From Pseudomonas sp. GM50 (GTDB lineage: Bacteria; Pseudomonadota; Gammaproteobacteria; Pseudomonadales; Pseudomonadaceae), in assembly GCF_000282375.1 (NCBI RefSeq), contig NZ_AKJK01000047.1, positions 1 to 64,000 on the forward strand: DNA of 64,000 nucleotides. The letters run 5' to 3'. Shown here in pieces: positions 32,010-40,541 of the stretch (positions are counted from its first letter, which is position 1; each line of letters begins with the position of its first letter). A program made the position numbers and the translations under genes. The notes beneath the pieces were generated by a model. The model made no database searches. It saw nothing but the letters and a program-made list of their open reading frames with translations, and was not told the DNA's origin.

Positions 32010-32957
32010 ATGCAAATCAAACTCGCCAACCCCCGTGGCTTCTGCGCCGGTGTGGACCGGGCGATCGAAATCGTCAACCGCGCCCTGGAAGTCTTCGGGC
32101 CACCGATCTATGTGCGCCACGAAGTGGTCCACAACAAATTCGTCGTCGAAGACCTGCGCGCCCGTGGGGCGATCTTCGTCGAAGAACTGGATCAGGTACC
32201 GGACGACGTGATCGTGATCTTCAGCGCCCATGGCGTTTCCCAGGCCGTGCGCACCGAAGCCGCAGGCCGTGGCCTGAAGGTGTTCGATGCTACCTGCCCG
32301 CTGGTGACCAAGGTACACATCGAAGTCGCGCGCTACAGCCGCGACGGCCGTGAATGCATCCTCATCGGCCACGCCGGTCACCCAGAAGTCGAAGGCACCA
32401 TGGGCCAGTACGATGGCAGCAATGGTGGCGCGATCTATCTGGTCGAGGACGAGAAAGACGTCGCCGCTTTGCAGGTGAACAACCCTGAAAGACTGGCCTT
32501 CGTCACCCAGACCACCCTGTCCATGGACGATACCAGTCGCGTGATCGACGCCCTGCGTACTCGGTTCCCGGCGATCGGCGGTCCACGCAAGGACGATATC
32601 TGCTACGCCACGCAAAACCGTCAGGACGCCGTCAAGCAGCTGGCAGACGAATGCGATGTGGTGCTGGTGGTCGGCAGCCCGAACAGCTCCAACTCCAATC
32701 GCCTGCGTGAACTGGCCGAACGCATGGCCACCCCGGCCTATCTGATCGACGGTGCCGAAGACCTGCAAAAGAGCTGGTTCGACGGTGTCGAGCGGATTGG
32801 CATCACTGCCGGTGCCTCCGCTCCGGAAGTACTGGTGCGTGGCGTGATCCAGCAATTGCAGGCCTGGGGCGCTACTGGCGCCGATGAACTGGCCGGCCGC
32901 GAGGAGAACATCACCTTCTCCATGCCTAAAGAGCTGCGCGTGCGCTCCTTGCTTTAA
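32010..32957 (+). CDS. ispH: 4-hydroxy-3-methylbut-2-enyl diphosphate reductase (LytB)
   Basis: The last MEP-pathway step is a [4Fe-4S] enzyme that forms IPP and DMAPP. The 315-aa length is usual. The three cluster cysteines are visible in [14 protein letters not shown] (Cys12), [11 protein letters not shown] (about 96) and [12 protein letters not shown] (about 198). [13 protein letters not shown] is also typical. The frame is open upstream across the REPIN; the ATG at [10 protein letters not shown] is the family start. Its 3' end overlaps convergent fimT by 4 bp. Confidence 0.97.
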   Translation: MQIKLANPRGFCAGVDRAIEIVNRALEVFGPPIYVRHEVVHNKFVVEDLRARGAIFVEELDQVPDDVIVIFSAHGVSQAVRTEAAGRGLKVFDATCPLVTKVHIEVARYSRDGRECILIGHAGHPEVEGTMGQYDGSNGGAIYLVEDEKDVAALQVNNPERLAFVTQTTLSMDDTSRVIDALRTRFPAIGGPRKDDICYATQNRQDAVKQLADECDVVLVVGSPNSSNSNRLRELAERMATPAYLIDGAEDLQKSWFDGVERIGITAGASAPEVLVRGVIQQLQAWGATGADELAGREENITFSMPKELRVRSLL

Positions 32958-33481
32958 CGTTTTTCCCCTGGACACAATGCCTGCTCAGCCTTATGGCTGC
33001 GCAGGCTGACGCGGCCGGTCCGGGCCAGCACCACCTGGAGCTGACTCACCGGCTCGTGGCTTGCGCATAGGTGCAATGTCCCCGCTTGAAAGGCCCGTCC
33101 GGGCATCAGCGGTTCGCCCAGACTGCTGAAACGCACGAAATGCTTGACCGCCCAATTGCCGACAATCGGCACCCGGGTGCTGCTCGCGTGCTCAATCAGC
33201 AGCGGATTGCTGCTGTCCTCCGGGCCTTTACCGCTGACATCCAGAATGATCCGCCAACCCTGACCCCAGTCGCCGTTGATGCCGTGTATCACAACACTTT
33301 GATTGCGTGTGATAGCAGCGGTTCTGGCATTACGCATACCACTGATAATCGACTGCGCTGCCTGCTCTCGATGGTTCGATTCTGTCAGTGCGGCGAATGC
33401 CGGGCTGACCAGCAGCAGAACAATCCCGACAATTGTCAGTCCCATGAGCAGTTCGATTAGGCTGAATCCTTGCTGATGCAT
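32954..33481 (-). CDS. fimT: Type IV minor pilin-like protein FimT/GspH
   Basis: The 175-aa pseudopilin-type protein has the prepilin leader MHQQG cut before [20 protein letters not shown], with Glu at +5, followed by a GspH/FimT domain. PilD would process it. It is divergent from fimU, matching the P. aeruginosa fimT-fimU arrangement. Homologues have been linked to DNA binding in uptake in other genera, but in P. aeruginosa FimT is not needed for pili. The ribosome site GGGAGGG is strong. It is convergent with ispH. Confidence 0.88.
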   Translation of the reverse strand: MHQQGFSLIELLMGLTIVGIVLLLVSPAFAALTESNHREQAAQSIISGMRNARTAAITRNQSVVIHGINGDWGQGWRIILDVSGKGPEDSSNPLLIEHASSTRVPIVGNWAVKHFVRFSSLGEPLMPGRAFQAGTLHLCASHEPVSQLQVVLARTGRVSLRSHKAEQALCPGEKR

Positions 33482-33612
33482 GTCATTTCCCTCCCTGGAG
33501 TGCTGCGGCCCGCGCGATCCCTGCGCGAGTAATGGCAAAACAACCGTACATCTGCCGGTCGAATGTTCTAGCGTGTAGAAGCAGGTATAGCCGACGGCAA
33601 CGGAGCGCACCG

Positions 33613-34086
33613 ATGGATCATCGTACAAAAGGTTTCACGCTGATCGAACTGCTGATCACGCTCGCTGTGTTTCTGATCCTGATCAGCCTCGCCGTTCCGG
33701 CGTTTACCCGCTCGGTGCAAAGCACCAAGGCCGACACCGAGATCGGCGACCTGCAGCGCGCGCTCAATTACGCCCGGCTTGAGGCTATCGACCGGGGCAT
33801 TACTACCCGGGTTCGCCCGACAGCAGGCGGGAGTGTCTGGACCGGCGATCTGACCGTTTATGACGGTACTGGCAATCCGGCCAATGTATTGCGGGTTGTT
33901 CCGGCGATGAGCAGTGGCGCCACTCTGACGCTAACCTCAGGAGTGACCGCAATTGATTTCAATAATCTGGGCGGTTTGTCGGCACCGTCCACGGCAGTCG
34001 TGATCAGTTATGTACTGGGGGCGCAGAGCCGGACGCTGAATGTGTGCTTGAACGGACGAATTCTATTGGGTGGAAGTTGCGGATGA
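33613..34086 (+). CDS. fimU: Type IV minor pilin FimU
   Basis: The 157-aa GspH-family minor pilin has leader MDHRTKG before FTLIELLITLAVFLILISLAV. A C-terminal Cys pair (NVCLNG and GGSCG) resembles other minor pilins. It opens the operon fimU-pilV-pilW-pilX-pilY1-pilE, whose products form the priming complex at the pilus tip. The gap to fimT (131 bp) must hold both promoters. The last codons overlap pilV through ATGA. Confidence 0.9.
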   Translation: MDHRTKGFTLIELLITLAVFLILISLAVPAFTRSVQSTKADTEIGDLQRALNYARLEAIDRGITTRVRPTAGGSVWTGDLTVYDGTGNPANVLRVVPAMSSGATLTLTSGVTAIDFNNLGGLSAPSTAVVISYVLGAQSRTLNVCLNGRILLGGSCG

Positions 34087-34532
34087 GGGGTTGGAACAAG
34101 CGTGCACAGGAGGGCATGACGCTGATCGAGGTACTGGTCGCGTTGTTGGTTCTGGCCGTGGGGTTGTTGGGCGCGGCGGCGATTCAGCTCAATGCGCTGA
34201 AGTACACCGATAGCTCGCGGATGACCAGTCAGGCGAGTTTTATCGCCTACGACATGATGGACCGCATTCGCGCCAACTCCGGCGCCGATTACACCGTCAC
34301 GCCACCGACCTCGGGCAACCTGAGCGTGGCCCGGGATCAGGACCTTTACGACTTCACCAGCAACATCGTCAATTTCGGCGGCGCCACGGCGACCGGCAGC
34401 ATTGCCCGCAACCAGCGGGTATACACCATCACCATTACCTGGGACGACTCACGGGCGGCCAATACTGCCGACTCGCGCCGTAGCTTCGTCCTCACCAGTC
34501 GTGCCACCGTTGATCCGGCGACGACACCATGA
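34083..34532 (+). CDS. pilV: Type IV minor pilin PilV
   Basis: The 149-aa minor pilin has leader MRGWNKRAQEG before MTLIEVLVALLVLAVGLLGAAA, a PilV hallmark, then RIRANSGADY in the globular part. It overlaps fimU and pilW by 4-bp ATGA junctions, so translation is coupled. It is part of the tip-priming complex that also places PilY1. Confidence 0.9.
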   Translation: MRGWNKRAQEGMTLIEVLVALLVLAVGLLGAAAIQLNALKYTDSSRMTSQASFIAYDMMDRIRANSGADYTVTPPTSGNLSVARDQDLYDFTSNIVNFGGATATGSIARNQRVYTITITWDDSRAANTADSRRSFVLTSRATVDPATTP

Positions 34533-35242
34533 ACAGAACCAGCAGAGGTTTCGGCCTGATCGAGTTGCTGATCGCCCTGGCGTTGAGTCTGGTCGTGGTT
34601 CTTGGCGTGGCGCAGATCTTCATCGCCGCTAAAAATACCTACGTCAGCCAGAATACCGCCGCCGGCATGCAGGAAGATGCACGGTTCGTCCTGAGCAAGA
34701 TGATTCAGGAAATCCGTATGGTCGGCATGTTTGGTTGCCTGGGTACGATTGTCGACGCCAGCTCGGCAGGGAATTTCAATGCCAGTCAAATCACGCCGAT
34801 CAGTTGGGACAATGCCAACCTCAAATTAACGCTCGTCACCGCCGATGTCGGCGGCAGCGGCGGGGTGCCAACCTGGACGGTGGTTTCCGACTGCCGCAAC
34901 ACCGCGACGGCCTACACCGGTGCACGAACGCCAGCGTCGGGGCAGTTGGCATTTCCGATCCGGCGATTGGTCTACAGCTTCAGCAACAACCAACTGCTGA
35001 TGGGCTCTGGGGCCGGCACACCGACGCAACAGGTGCTGGTGAACAATGTCAGTGCCTTCAATGTGAGCTTTGGCCTCGCCAGTTCAGCCACGGATACGGC
35101 TGCCTCCAGCTACAGCGGCAACCCATCCGATCCGGCACGAATCCGCAGTGTGCGCCTGACGCTGACCCTCTACGACCCGAACGATCGGGTACGCAATCAA
35201 ACCTTCAACGTGGTTGCCGCCTTGCGCAACCGGTTGCAATGA
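34529..35242 (+). CDS. pilW: Type IV minor pilin PilW
   Basis: The 237-aa protein has leader MNRTSRG before FGLIELLIALALSLVVVLGVAQIF, and the PilW domain with EDARFVLSKMIQEIRMVGMFGC. It lies between pilV and pilX and overlaps pilV by 4 bp. It is probably a bridge between the FimU/PilV pair and PilX/PilY1, as inferred from P. aeruginosa. Confidence 0.9.
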   Translation: MNRTSRGFGLIELLIALALSLVVVLGVAQIFIAAKNTYVSQNTAAGMQEDARFVLSKMIQEIRMVGMFGCLGTIVDASSAGNFNASQITPISWDNANLKLTLVTADVGGSGGVPTWTVVSDCRNTATAYTGARTPASGQLAFPIRRLVYSFSNNQLLMGSGAGTPTQQVLVNNVSAFNVSFGLASSATDTAASSYSGNPSDPARIRSVRLTLTLYDPNDRVRNQTFNVVAALRNRLQ

Positions 35243-35253
35243 GGGGAGGGCCG

Positions 35254-35733
35254 ATGAGTATTGCTCCAATGACCCCTCACGCCCAGCGCGGTATGGCGCT
35301 GCTGGTCAGCCTGGTGTTTCTCCTGGTGCTGACGTTGATCGGGCTTTCATCAATGCAGAGCGCCACGTTGCAGGAAAAAATGGCCAGCAGCGTGATCCAG
35401 CGCAATCAGTCGTTCCAGGGCGCGGAAGCGGCGTTGCGCGTCGGCGAAAGCGCGGTGCAACTCAACACCTACTCATTGCCGGTCTGCAGCGGTACCAGCC
35501 AATGCGCGCCGCCGGCCGAAGCGTCGGTCATTACCGCCGTCGGGTTCAACTCCACCTCGGGGGTGACCTGGATTGCCTCCGGCAGCGGCTTTTACGGGGT
35601 GCAGAACATCGGCACCAGCCTGACGGCCGTGAACGTACCGAGCAACACGTCGGCAACGCTGTACCGGGTGACCGCCGTGGGCATCGCGGGCAATTCGCGC
35701 AGTGTGGTGGAGAGTATCTATGCGAAGTACTGA
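35254..35733 (+). CDS. pilX: Type IV minor pilin PilX
   Basis: The 159-aa product has a basic leader ending RG before MALLVSLVFLLVLTLIGLSSM, then LQEKMASSVIQRNQSFQGAEAALR, the PilX family signature. Position +5 of the mature helix is Val, not the usual Glu. I choose the ATG at 35254 because GGGGAGGG precedes it; an ATG at 35239 overlapping the pilW stop is also possible. Its stop lies inside the pilY1 start region. Confidence 0.85.
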   Translation: MSIAPMTPHAQRGMALLVSLVFLLVLTLIGLSSMQSATLQEKMASSVIQRNQSFQGAEAALRVGESAVQLNTYSLPVCSGTSQCAPPAEASVITAVGFNSTSGVTWIASGSGFYGVQNIGTSLTAVNVPSNTSATLYRVTAVGIAGNSRSVVESIYAKY

Positions 35734-38700
35734 GGCCCGCACAGGCTGGCGTCGTTGGTTGTTGCAGTTGTTCTGCGGCGCGGCGTTGAGCCTTTATCTG
35801 GCAGCGCCGACTTACGCCTTCACGCCCTCGGATTCGCCGCTGTTGAACGCCGCCGCCGTGGCCCCCAATGTGATGCTGTTACTCGATGACTCAGGGAATA
35901 TGAACAGCATTATCTGGGCGGCAGGTTTCGACCCGACGATCGCGCGCACTCAGGTGACCATTTGCCTCTCCAATGGCTCGTGCAACAAAGGCCGCGAGCT
36001 TGATATGAGCGATACCAATATTGCTTTGTCGAGTTTGACTCACGGGACCTGTTCGAAGGATGGATGGTACGGTTTTTATAAAAACAGCCTTCTCGGTCTG
36101 GATTCGCTTTGTCTGAAGCTTCCCGATCCGGTGGGGAGCGAAGACACGCTTTATACGGCGAATTACCTGTCCTATCTGATAAGCCTGGCCAACAATTCCG
36201 ACCGGGATTTCACCGATGGCTCGATCCCCAATGATTACCGGATGAATGTGGCGCGCAACGTCTCCAAGGCGTTGGTGGCCAGCAACCGCTCCCTGCGTAT
36301 CGGCCTGGCGACGTTCAATCTGGCTGTCGGCAACCATAAGAATGACGGCGGTTACATCGTCCGTTCGGTCAGTGATTTGTCGGCAGTCAGCGGCACCGTG
36401 ACTCAGGCTCAGGCCGATACCAACTACAACGAGTTGATTGAAGGAATCGACGAACTGAGCGCGCAGGCCAATAGCCCCTTGGCTGAAGCCTATTACGAGA
36501 TCACCCGCTATTTCCGTGGCATGGCGCCGTACAACAACTCGACTCCCACCACCTATACCAGCCCGATTCAGTATCGCTGCCAGAGAAATTACGGGGTGGT
36601 GATCACCGGTGGTCTGCCAACCTACGACCGAACCTTTCCGACCGACGATCCACTCGGTGGCAGCGCATTACCGAACTGGGACGGTATCAGCAGTAACGAT
36701 GGCGCCAACCGTTTTGGCGACAACGAGGGCGACACCCTGTTCCTAGATGACATCGCCAAGTTCGCCTTCGACATCGACATGCGCTCCACGGGGGCAGATG
36801 CTACGGGTAAAAGCTGGAATGCCCTGGATTTTCCCCGGCAAAACATGAATACCTACACCGTGGGTTTCACCGCGGCAAACCAGATGTTGGCGGACGCTGC
36901 GACCTACGGACAGGGAAGGTACTACCAGGCGACCGATGGCACGGGACTGAACAGTGCACTTTCTTCGGCTTTGAGCGACATCACCTCCAAGGCCGGATCA
37001 GGTGGCAGCGGCGTTACCAGCGGCACGACCCTGACCAGCAACTCAGCCTACTTCCAGACCACCTACGACCCCAAGGACTGGCGCGGCACCATCAAGTCTT
37101 TTGGCTTTACCTCGGCGGGCGCGGTGAACACGGCCGCGGTGTTGTGGACGACCGATACCACCATCGTGCCCGGTGCTACCGCGCCGACCTACCAGTCCTG
37201 GAATACCCTGACCAACGCCGTCGTTACCCTGGCCTACAGCAATTTTTCCCCAACTCAGCAGACCTCCCTCAGCCAGAGCCTGCCCACTGGTATCACCGGC
37301 AGCGATCTGGTGGAGTGGAGCAAGGGCACCAACAAAACCGGGTTGAGAACGCGCAGTGTGTTGCTCGGCGATATCATCAATTCGCCTCTCGTACTGGCCG
37401 CGCCCACGGACCAGACCGCATCCGATCTAGTGGGTGATACCACCTACAGCACCTACCTCGCCACCAAAGCCGCCAACATGAACTCCAGCCTGGTGGTGAA
37501 CGCCAACGACGGTTTTGTAAACGTCATCAATTCGACCAATGGTGTCAGACGCTACGGCTATATGCCCTCCAGTGTGCTGCCGTCATTGCGCTATATCTCT
37601 GACCCCACTTACATCAATGGTGTGAGCCACAAATATCTGGTCGACGGTCAAGTCGGCGTGTTCGATGCCCAACTCAACAGCGCCTGGAAAACCCTGGCGA
37701 TTGGTGGAACAGGGGCGGGCGGCAAAACCTTCTATGCGCTGCAACTGTTCGACGCCTCGGCCGGTAACGTGATTAACGCGTTGTGGGAAATCAGTGCGCC
37801 GACCACAGCCAGTACGGCGAACGTTTTCAATGATCTGGGTTATGCCTATGCGCGCCCAGAAGTGGCACGCTTGGCCGATGGTCGCTGGGCCGCGTTTATC
37901 TCCAACGGTTATGGCAGCAACTCCGGGGTGGCAGCACTGTATGTGGTGGATATCCGCGACGGCTCGCTGATCAAGAAAATCGTGGTCGACAGTACGGAAA
38001 CCACCAACGGCCTGTCGTCGGTGAAGCTCAGGGTCAACTCGCAGAATGTGGTGCAGGCCGCCTATGGGGGCGACCTGAAAGGGCGGTTGTGGAAGTTCGA
38101 TTTGAGTGGCGCCACCACCGATACCTGGGGTGTGGCGTTTTCCGGCAAGCCGTTGTTCACCACAGCGGGCGGCGCGACTCAGCCGATCACGGTACAACCG
38201 CTGCTCGCCGATCATACCTCGGGCGGCAAGCAAGTGTTTTTCGGCACCGGCAAACTCAATGAGAGCGCCGACAAGACCAACAAGGATCTACAGGCGTTCT
38301 ATGCGGTATGGGATGCGGAGGGTGGCGCGGGGCAAATCACCACTTCCAGCTTGCAGGCGCAGGCGGTGACCGGCGTGTTCTCTGGCAGCAGCGGGCAATT
38401 CATCACCACCAGCCAGAATGAGGTGACCTACCCGGCAAAGAAAGGCTGGTACTTGCCGCTGGTCTACAACAACGTACTGGCGGGGGAGCGGGTGATCAAT
38501 CAGGCCAGTCTCGTGGCAGGGCGAATCGTTTTTACCACGGCCAGTATGGATACCGTTGACCCCTGTGCCGGCTTCGGCTCCGGCAAATTGGTCGAACTCG
38601 ATGCGTTCAGCGGTAAGATGCTCAACTATGCGGTGCTCGACACCAATGCTGACGGGGTGGTCGACAGCACTGACACGATTTCCAGCGGGGTGATCTTCAC

Positions 38701-38842
38701 CGGTGGGATCCCGACCCTGAATGCGGTCGTCAATGACGCATCCCGCAAAATTGTGAACGACTCCGGTGGTGGCGTGACCACTCTGGTGGAAAAATCCGGT
38801 GGCGGCAGCGGCCGCCGCATCATGTGGCGACAAATACAGTAA
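35720..38842 (+). CDS. pilY1: Type IV pilus tip adhesin / mechanosensor PilY1
   Basis: The 1040-aa secreted protein has a signal peptide (1-33, TYA-FTP). An N-terminal region contains a MIDAS-like DDSGNM (56-61) as in von Willebrand A domains. The C-terminal beta-propeller (about 560-1000) carries the calcium-binding loop DTNADGVVD (974-982), which in P. aeruginosa PilY1 controls pilus extension and retraction. VWA cysteines and QTSL-type repeats fill the middle. It is shorter than the P. aeruginosa protein (about 1160 aa). It follows pilX directly (14-bp overlap). Confidence 0.92.
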   Translation: MRSTEARTGWRRWLLQLFCGAALSLYLAAPTYAFTPSDSPLLNAAAVAPNVMLLLDDSGNMNSIIWAAGFDPTIARTQVTICLSNGSCNKGRELDMSDTNIALSSLTHGTCSKDGWYGFYKNSLLGLDSLCLKLPDPVGSEDTLYTANYLSYLISLANNSDRDFTDGSIPNDYRMNVARNVSKALVASNRSLRIGLATFNLAVGNHKNDGGYIVRSVSDLSAVSGTVTQAQADTNYNELIEGIDELSAQANSPLAEAYYEITRYFRGMAPYNNSTPTTYTSPIQYRCQRNYGVVITGGLPTYDRTFPTDDPLGGSALPNWDGISSNDGANRFGDNEGDTLFLDDIAKFAFDIDMRSTGADATGKSWNALDFPRQNMNTYTVGFTAANQMLADAATYGQGRYYQATDGTGLNSALSSALSDITSKAGSGGSGVTSGTTLTSNSAYFQTTYDPKDWRGTIKSFGFTSAGAVNTAAVLWTTDTTIVPGATAPTYQSWNTLTNAVVTLAYSNFSPTQQTSLSQSLPTGITGSDLVEWSKGTNKTGLRTRSVLLGDIINSPLVLAAPTDQTASDLVGDTTYSTYLATKAANMNSSLVVNANDGFVNVINSTNGVRRYGYMPSSVLPSLRYISDPTYINGVSHKYLVDGQVGVFDAQLNSAWKTLAIGGTGAGGKTFYALQLFDASAGNVINALWEISAPTTASTANVFNDLGYAYARPEVARLADGRWAAFISNGYGSNSGVAALYVVDIRDGSLIKKIVVDSTETTNGLSSVKLRVNSQNVVQAAYGGDLKGRLWKFDLSGATTDTWGVAFSGKPLFTTAGGATQPITVQPLLADHTSGGKQVFFGTGKLNESADKTNKDLQAFYAVWDAEGGAGQITTSSLQAQAVTGVFSGSSGQFITTSQNEVTYPAKKGWYLPLVYNNVLAGERVINQASLVAGRIVFTTASMDTVDPCAGFGSGKLVELDAFSGKMLNYAVLDTNADGVVDSTDTISSGVIFTGGIPTLNAVVNDASRKIVNDSGGGVTTLVEKSGGGSGRRIMWRQIQ

Positions 38843-38856
38843 GTGAGAGTTGAGGC

Positions 38857-39258
38857 ATGCGCAGATCCAACCGAGGTTTTACCCTGATCGAAATCATGAT
38901 CGTGATTGCGATCATCGGGATCGTCATCACCATTGGCTATCCGAGCCTCACCGAGTATGTAAAAAAGGGCCGCCGTACTGAAGTGGCGGGTCTGCTTTCC
39001 GAGCAGGCACAGATCCTGGAACGCTTCTATTCGAAGAATAATGTGTACACCAATGCCACCGGCCTGAGTGCCGGCAATGATTTCTATACCATCACCCCGA
39101 CCCTGACCGATCAGACCTTCCTGCTGACGGCAACACGCAAGGCCGGTTCGACCATGGCGAGCGACAAGTGCGGTAATTTCACACTGACCAATACTGGCGT
39201 TCGGGGCATGGTCAATGCAACGTCCGGCCTGACCACCAAGGATTGCTGGGGTCGCTGA
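38857..39258 (+). CDS. pilE: Type IV minor pilin PilE
   Basis: The 133-aa minor pilin has leader MRRSNRG before FTLIEIMIVIAIIGIVITIGYPSL, then VKKGRRTEVAGLLSEQAQ, and a C-terminal disulfide loop between SDKCGNF and TKDCWGR. Only 14 bp separate it from pilY1. P. aeruginosa has pilY2 in this gap, which is absent here. Confidence 0.9.
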   Translation: MRRSNRGFTLIEIMIVIAIIGIVITIGYPSLTEYVKKGRRTEVAGLLSEQAQILERFYSKNNVYTNATGLSAGNDFYTITPTLTDQTFLLTATRKAGSTMASDKCGNFTLTNTGVRGMVNATSGLTTKDCWGR

Positions 39259-39314
39259 GTTTATTTTTCAGGCGCCCTTTGCGCCTTCTGTCTATTGAAC
39301 GGTTGGATCAGAAC

Positions 39315-40415
39315 ATGAGCAGGCAACAGCAAGTGGTGATTGTCGGCGGCGGGGTGATTGGCCTGCTGACGGCGTTCAATCTCGCGTCCGAAGTGCAGAG
39401 CGTCGTGTTGCTGGATCGCTCGAATGTCGGTCAGGAATCGTCCTGGGCCGGTGGCGGGATCGTTTCGCCACTCTACCCGTGGCGCTACAGCCCGGCGGTC
39501 ACCGCGTTGGCTCATTGGTCCCAGGATTTTTATCCACAGCTGGCGGAACGCCTGTTCACCGCCACGGGTGTCGATCCTGAAGTGCACACCACCGGGTTGT
39601 ACTGGCTGGACCTGGATGACGAAGCCGAAGCGCTCGACTGGGCAAAACGGGAAAATCGTCCACTGCGGGCTGTGGATATTTCTGCGGCACACGATGCGGT
39701 GCCGGTATTGGGCGCCGGTTTTTCGCGGGCGATCTATATGGCCGATGTGGCCAATGTGCGTAATCCACGGCTGGTGAAGTCCCTCAAGGCCGCGTTGCTG
39801 GCGCTGCCGAACGTGACGATTCATGAGCAATGCGAAGTCAGCGGGTTTATCCGTGAAGGGGCTGCGGTGGTCGGGGTACAGACCTCGATGGGGGCCATTG
39901 CAGGTGATCAGGTGGTTTTGACGGCCGGGGCCTGGAGCGGCGACTTGCTGAAAAGCCTGGGCCTGGAACTGCCGGTCGAGCCGGTCAAAGGTCAGATGAT
40001 TCTCTACAAGTGCGCGGCGGACTTCCTTCCAAGCATGGTCCTGGCCAAGGGGCGTTATGCCATTCCTCGGCGCGACGGACACATTCTGATCGGCAGTACG
40101 CTGGAGCATGAAGGCTTCGACAAGACACCGACCGACACTGCGCTGGAAAGCCTGAAGGCCTCGGCGGTGGAGTTGATTCCGGCGCTGGCGGAAGCCGAGG
40201 TGGTGGGGCATTGGGCCGGGCTGCGGCCTGGGTCGCCGGAAGGGATCCCCTATATTGGCCGGGTGCCGGGGTTTGACGGGCTCTGGCTCAACTGCGGGCA
40301 TTACCGCAATGGGTTGGTGCTGGCGCCGGCCTCGTGTCAATTGTTTGCGGATGTGATGTTGGGACGGGCGCCGATTATTGACCCGGCACCGTATGCACCG
40401 GTTGGGCGTATTTGA
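39315..40415 (+). CDS. thiO: Glycine oxidase ThiO
   Basis: This FAD enzyme oxidises glycine to iminoacetate for the thiamine thiazole ring. At 366 aa it is the usual size. It has the dinucleotide motif VVIVGGGVIGLLTAFNL, the DAO-fold run SSWAGGGIVSPLYPWRY, the YAIPRRDGHILIGSTLEHEGFDK signature and the closing GHYRNGLVLAP. I start at MSRQQQVVIVGG. It lies between the minor pilin operon and pilRS, as at PA4548 in my memory, and has no functional tie to pili. Confidence 0.92.
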   Translation: MSRQQQVVIVGGGVIGLLTAFNLASEVQSVVLLDRSNVGQESSWAGGGIVSPLYPWRYSPAVTALAHWSQDFYPQLAERLFTATGVDPEVHTTGLYWLDLDDEAEALDWAKRENRPLRAVDISAAHDAVPVLGAGFSRAIYMADVANVRNPRLVKSLKAALLALPNVTIHEQCEVSGFIREGAAVVGVQTSMGAIAGDQVVLTAGAWSGDLLKSLGLELPVEPVKGQMILYKCAADFLPSMVLAKGRYAIPRRDGHILIGSTLEHEGFDKTPTDTALESLKASAVELIPALAEAEVVGHWAGLRPGSPEGIPYIGRVPGFDGLWLNCGHYRNGLVLAPASCQLFADVMLGRAPIIDPAPYAPVGRI

Positions 40416-40443
40416 CCGCATGATTTTTGTTGTCGGTCAGATC

Positions 40444-40538
40444 GCCTTCGCGGGCAAGCCTCGCTCCTACAGTTTGAGTCGATCAATAAGTTTGCGAACG
40501 ACATCAATCTGTAGGAGCGAAGCTTGCCCGCGAAGAGG
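40444..40538. repeat. REPIN, family 1
   Basis: The arm CTTCGCGGGCAAGCCTCGCT (left) and an inverted right arm with one base change (GGAGCGAAGCTTGCCCGCGA) lie between the convergent thiO and pilR. Confidence 0.88.
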
Positions 40539-40541
40539 CCC

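Noticed and set aside
33549..33560. CCGTACATC as an AlgR-type site before fimU
   Set aside because: It matches the P. aeruginosa AlgR sequence CCGTTCGTC at only 7 of 9 bases and stands alone, which is too weak to claim.
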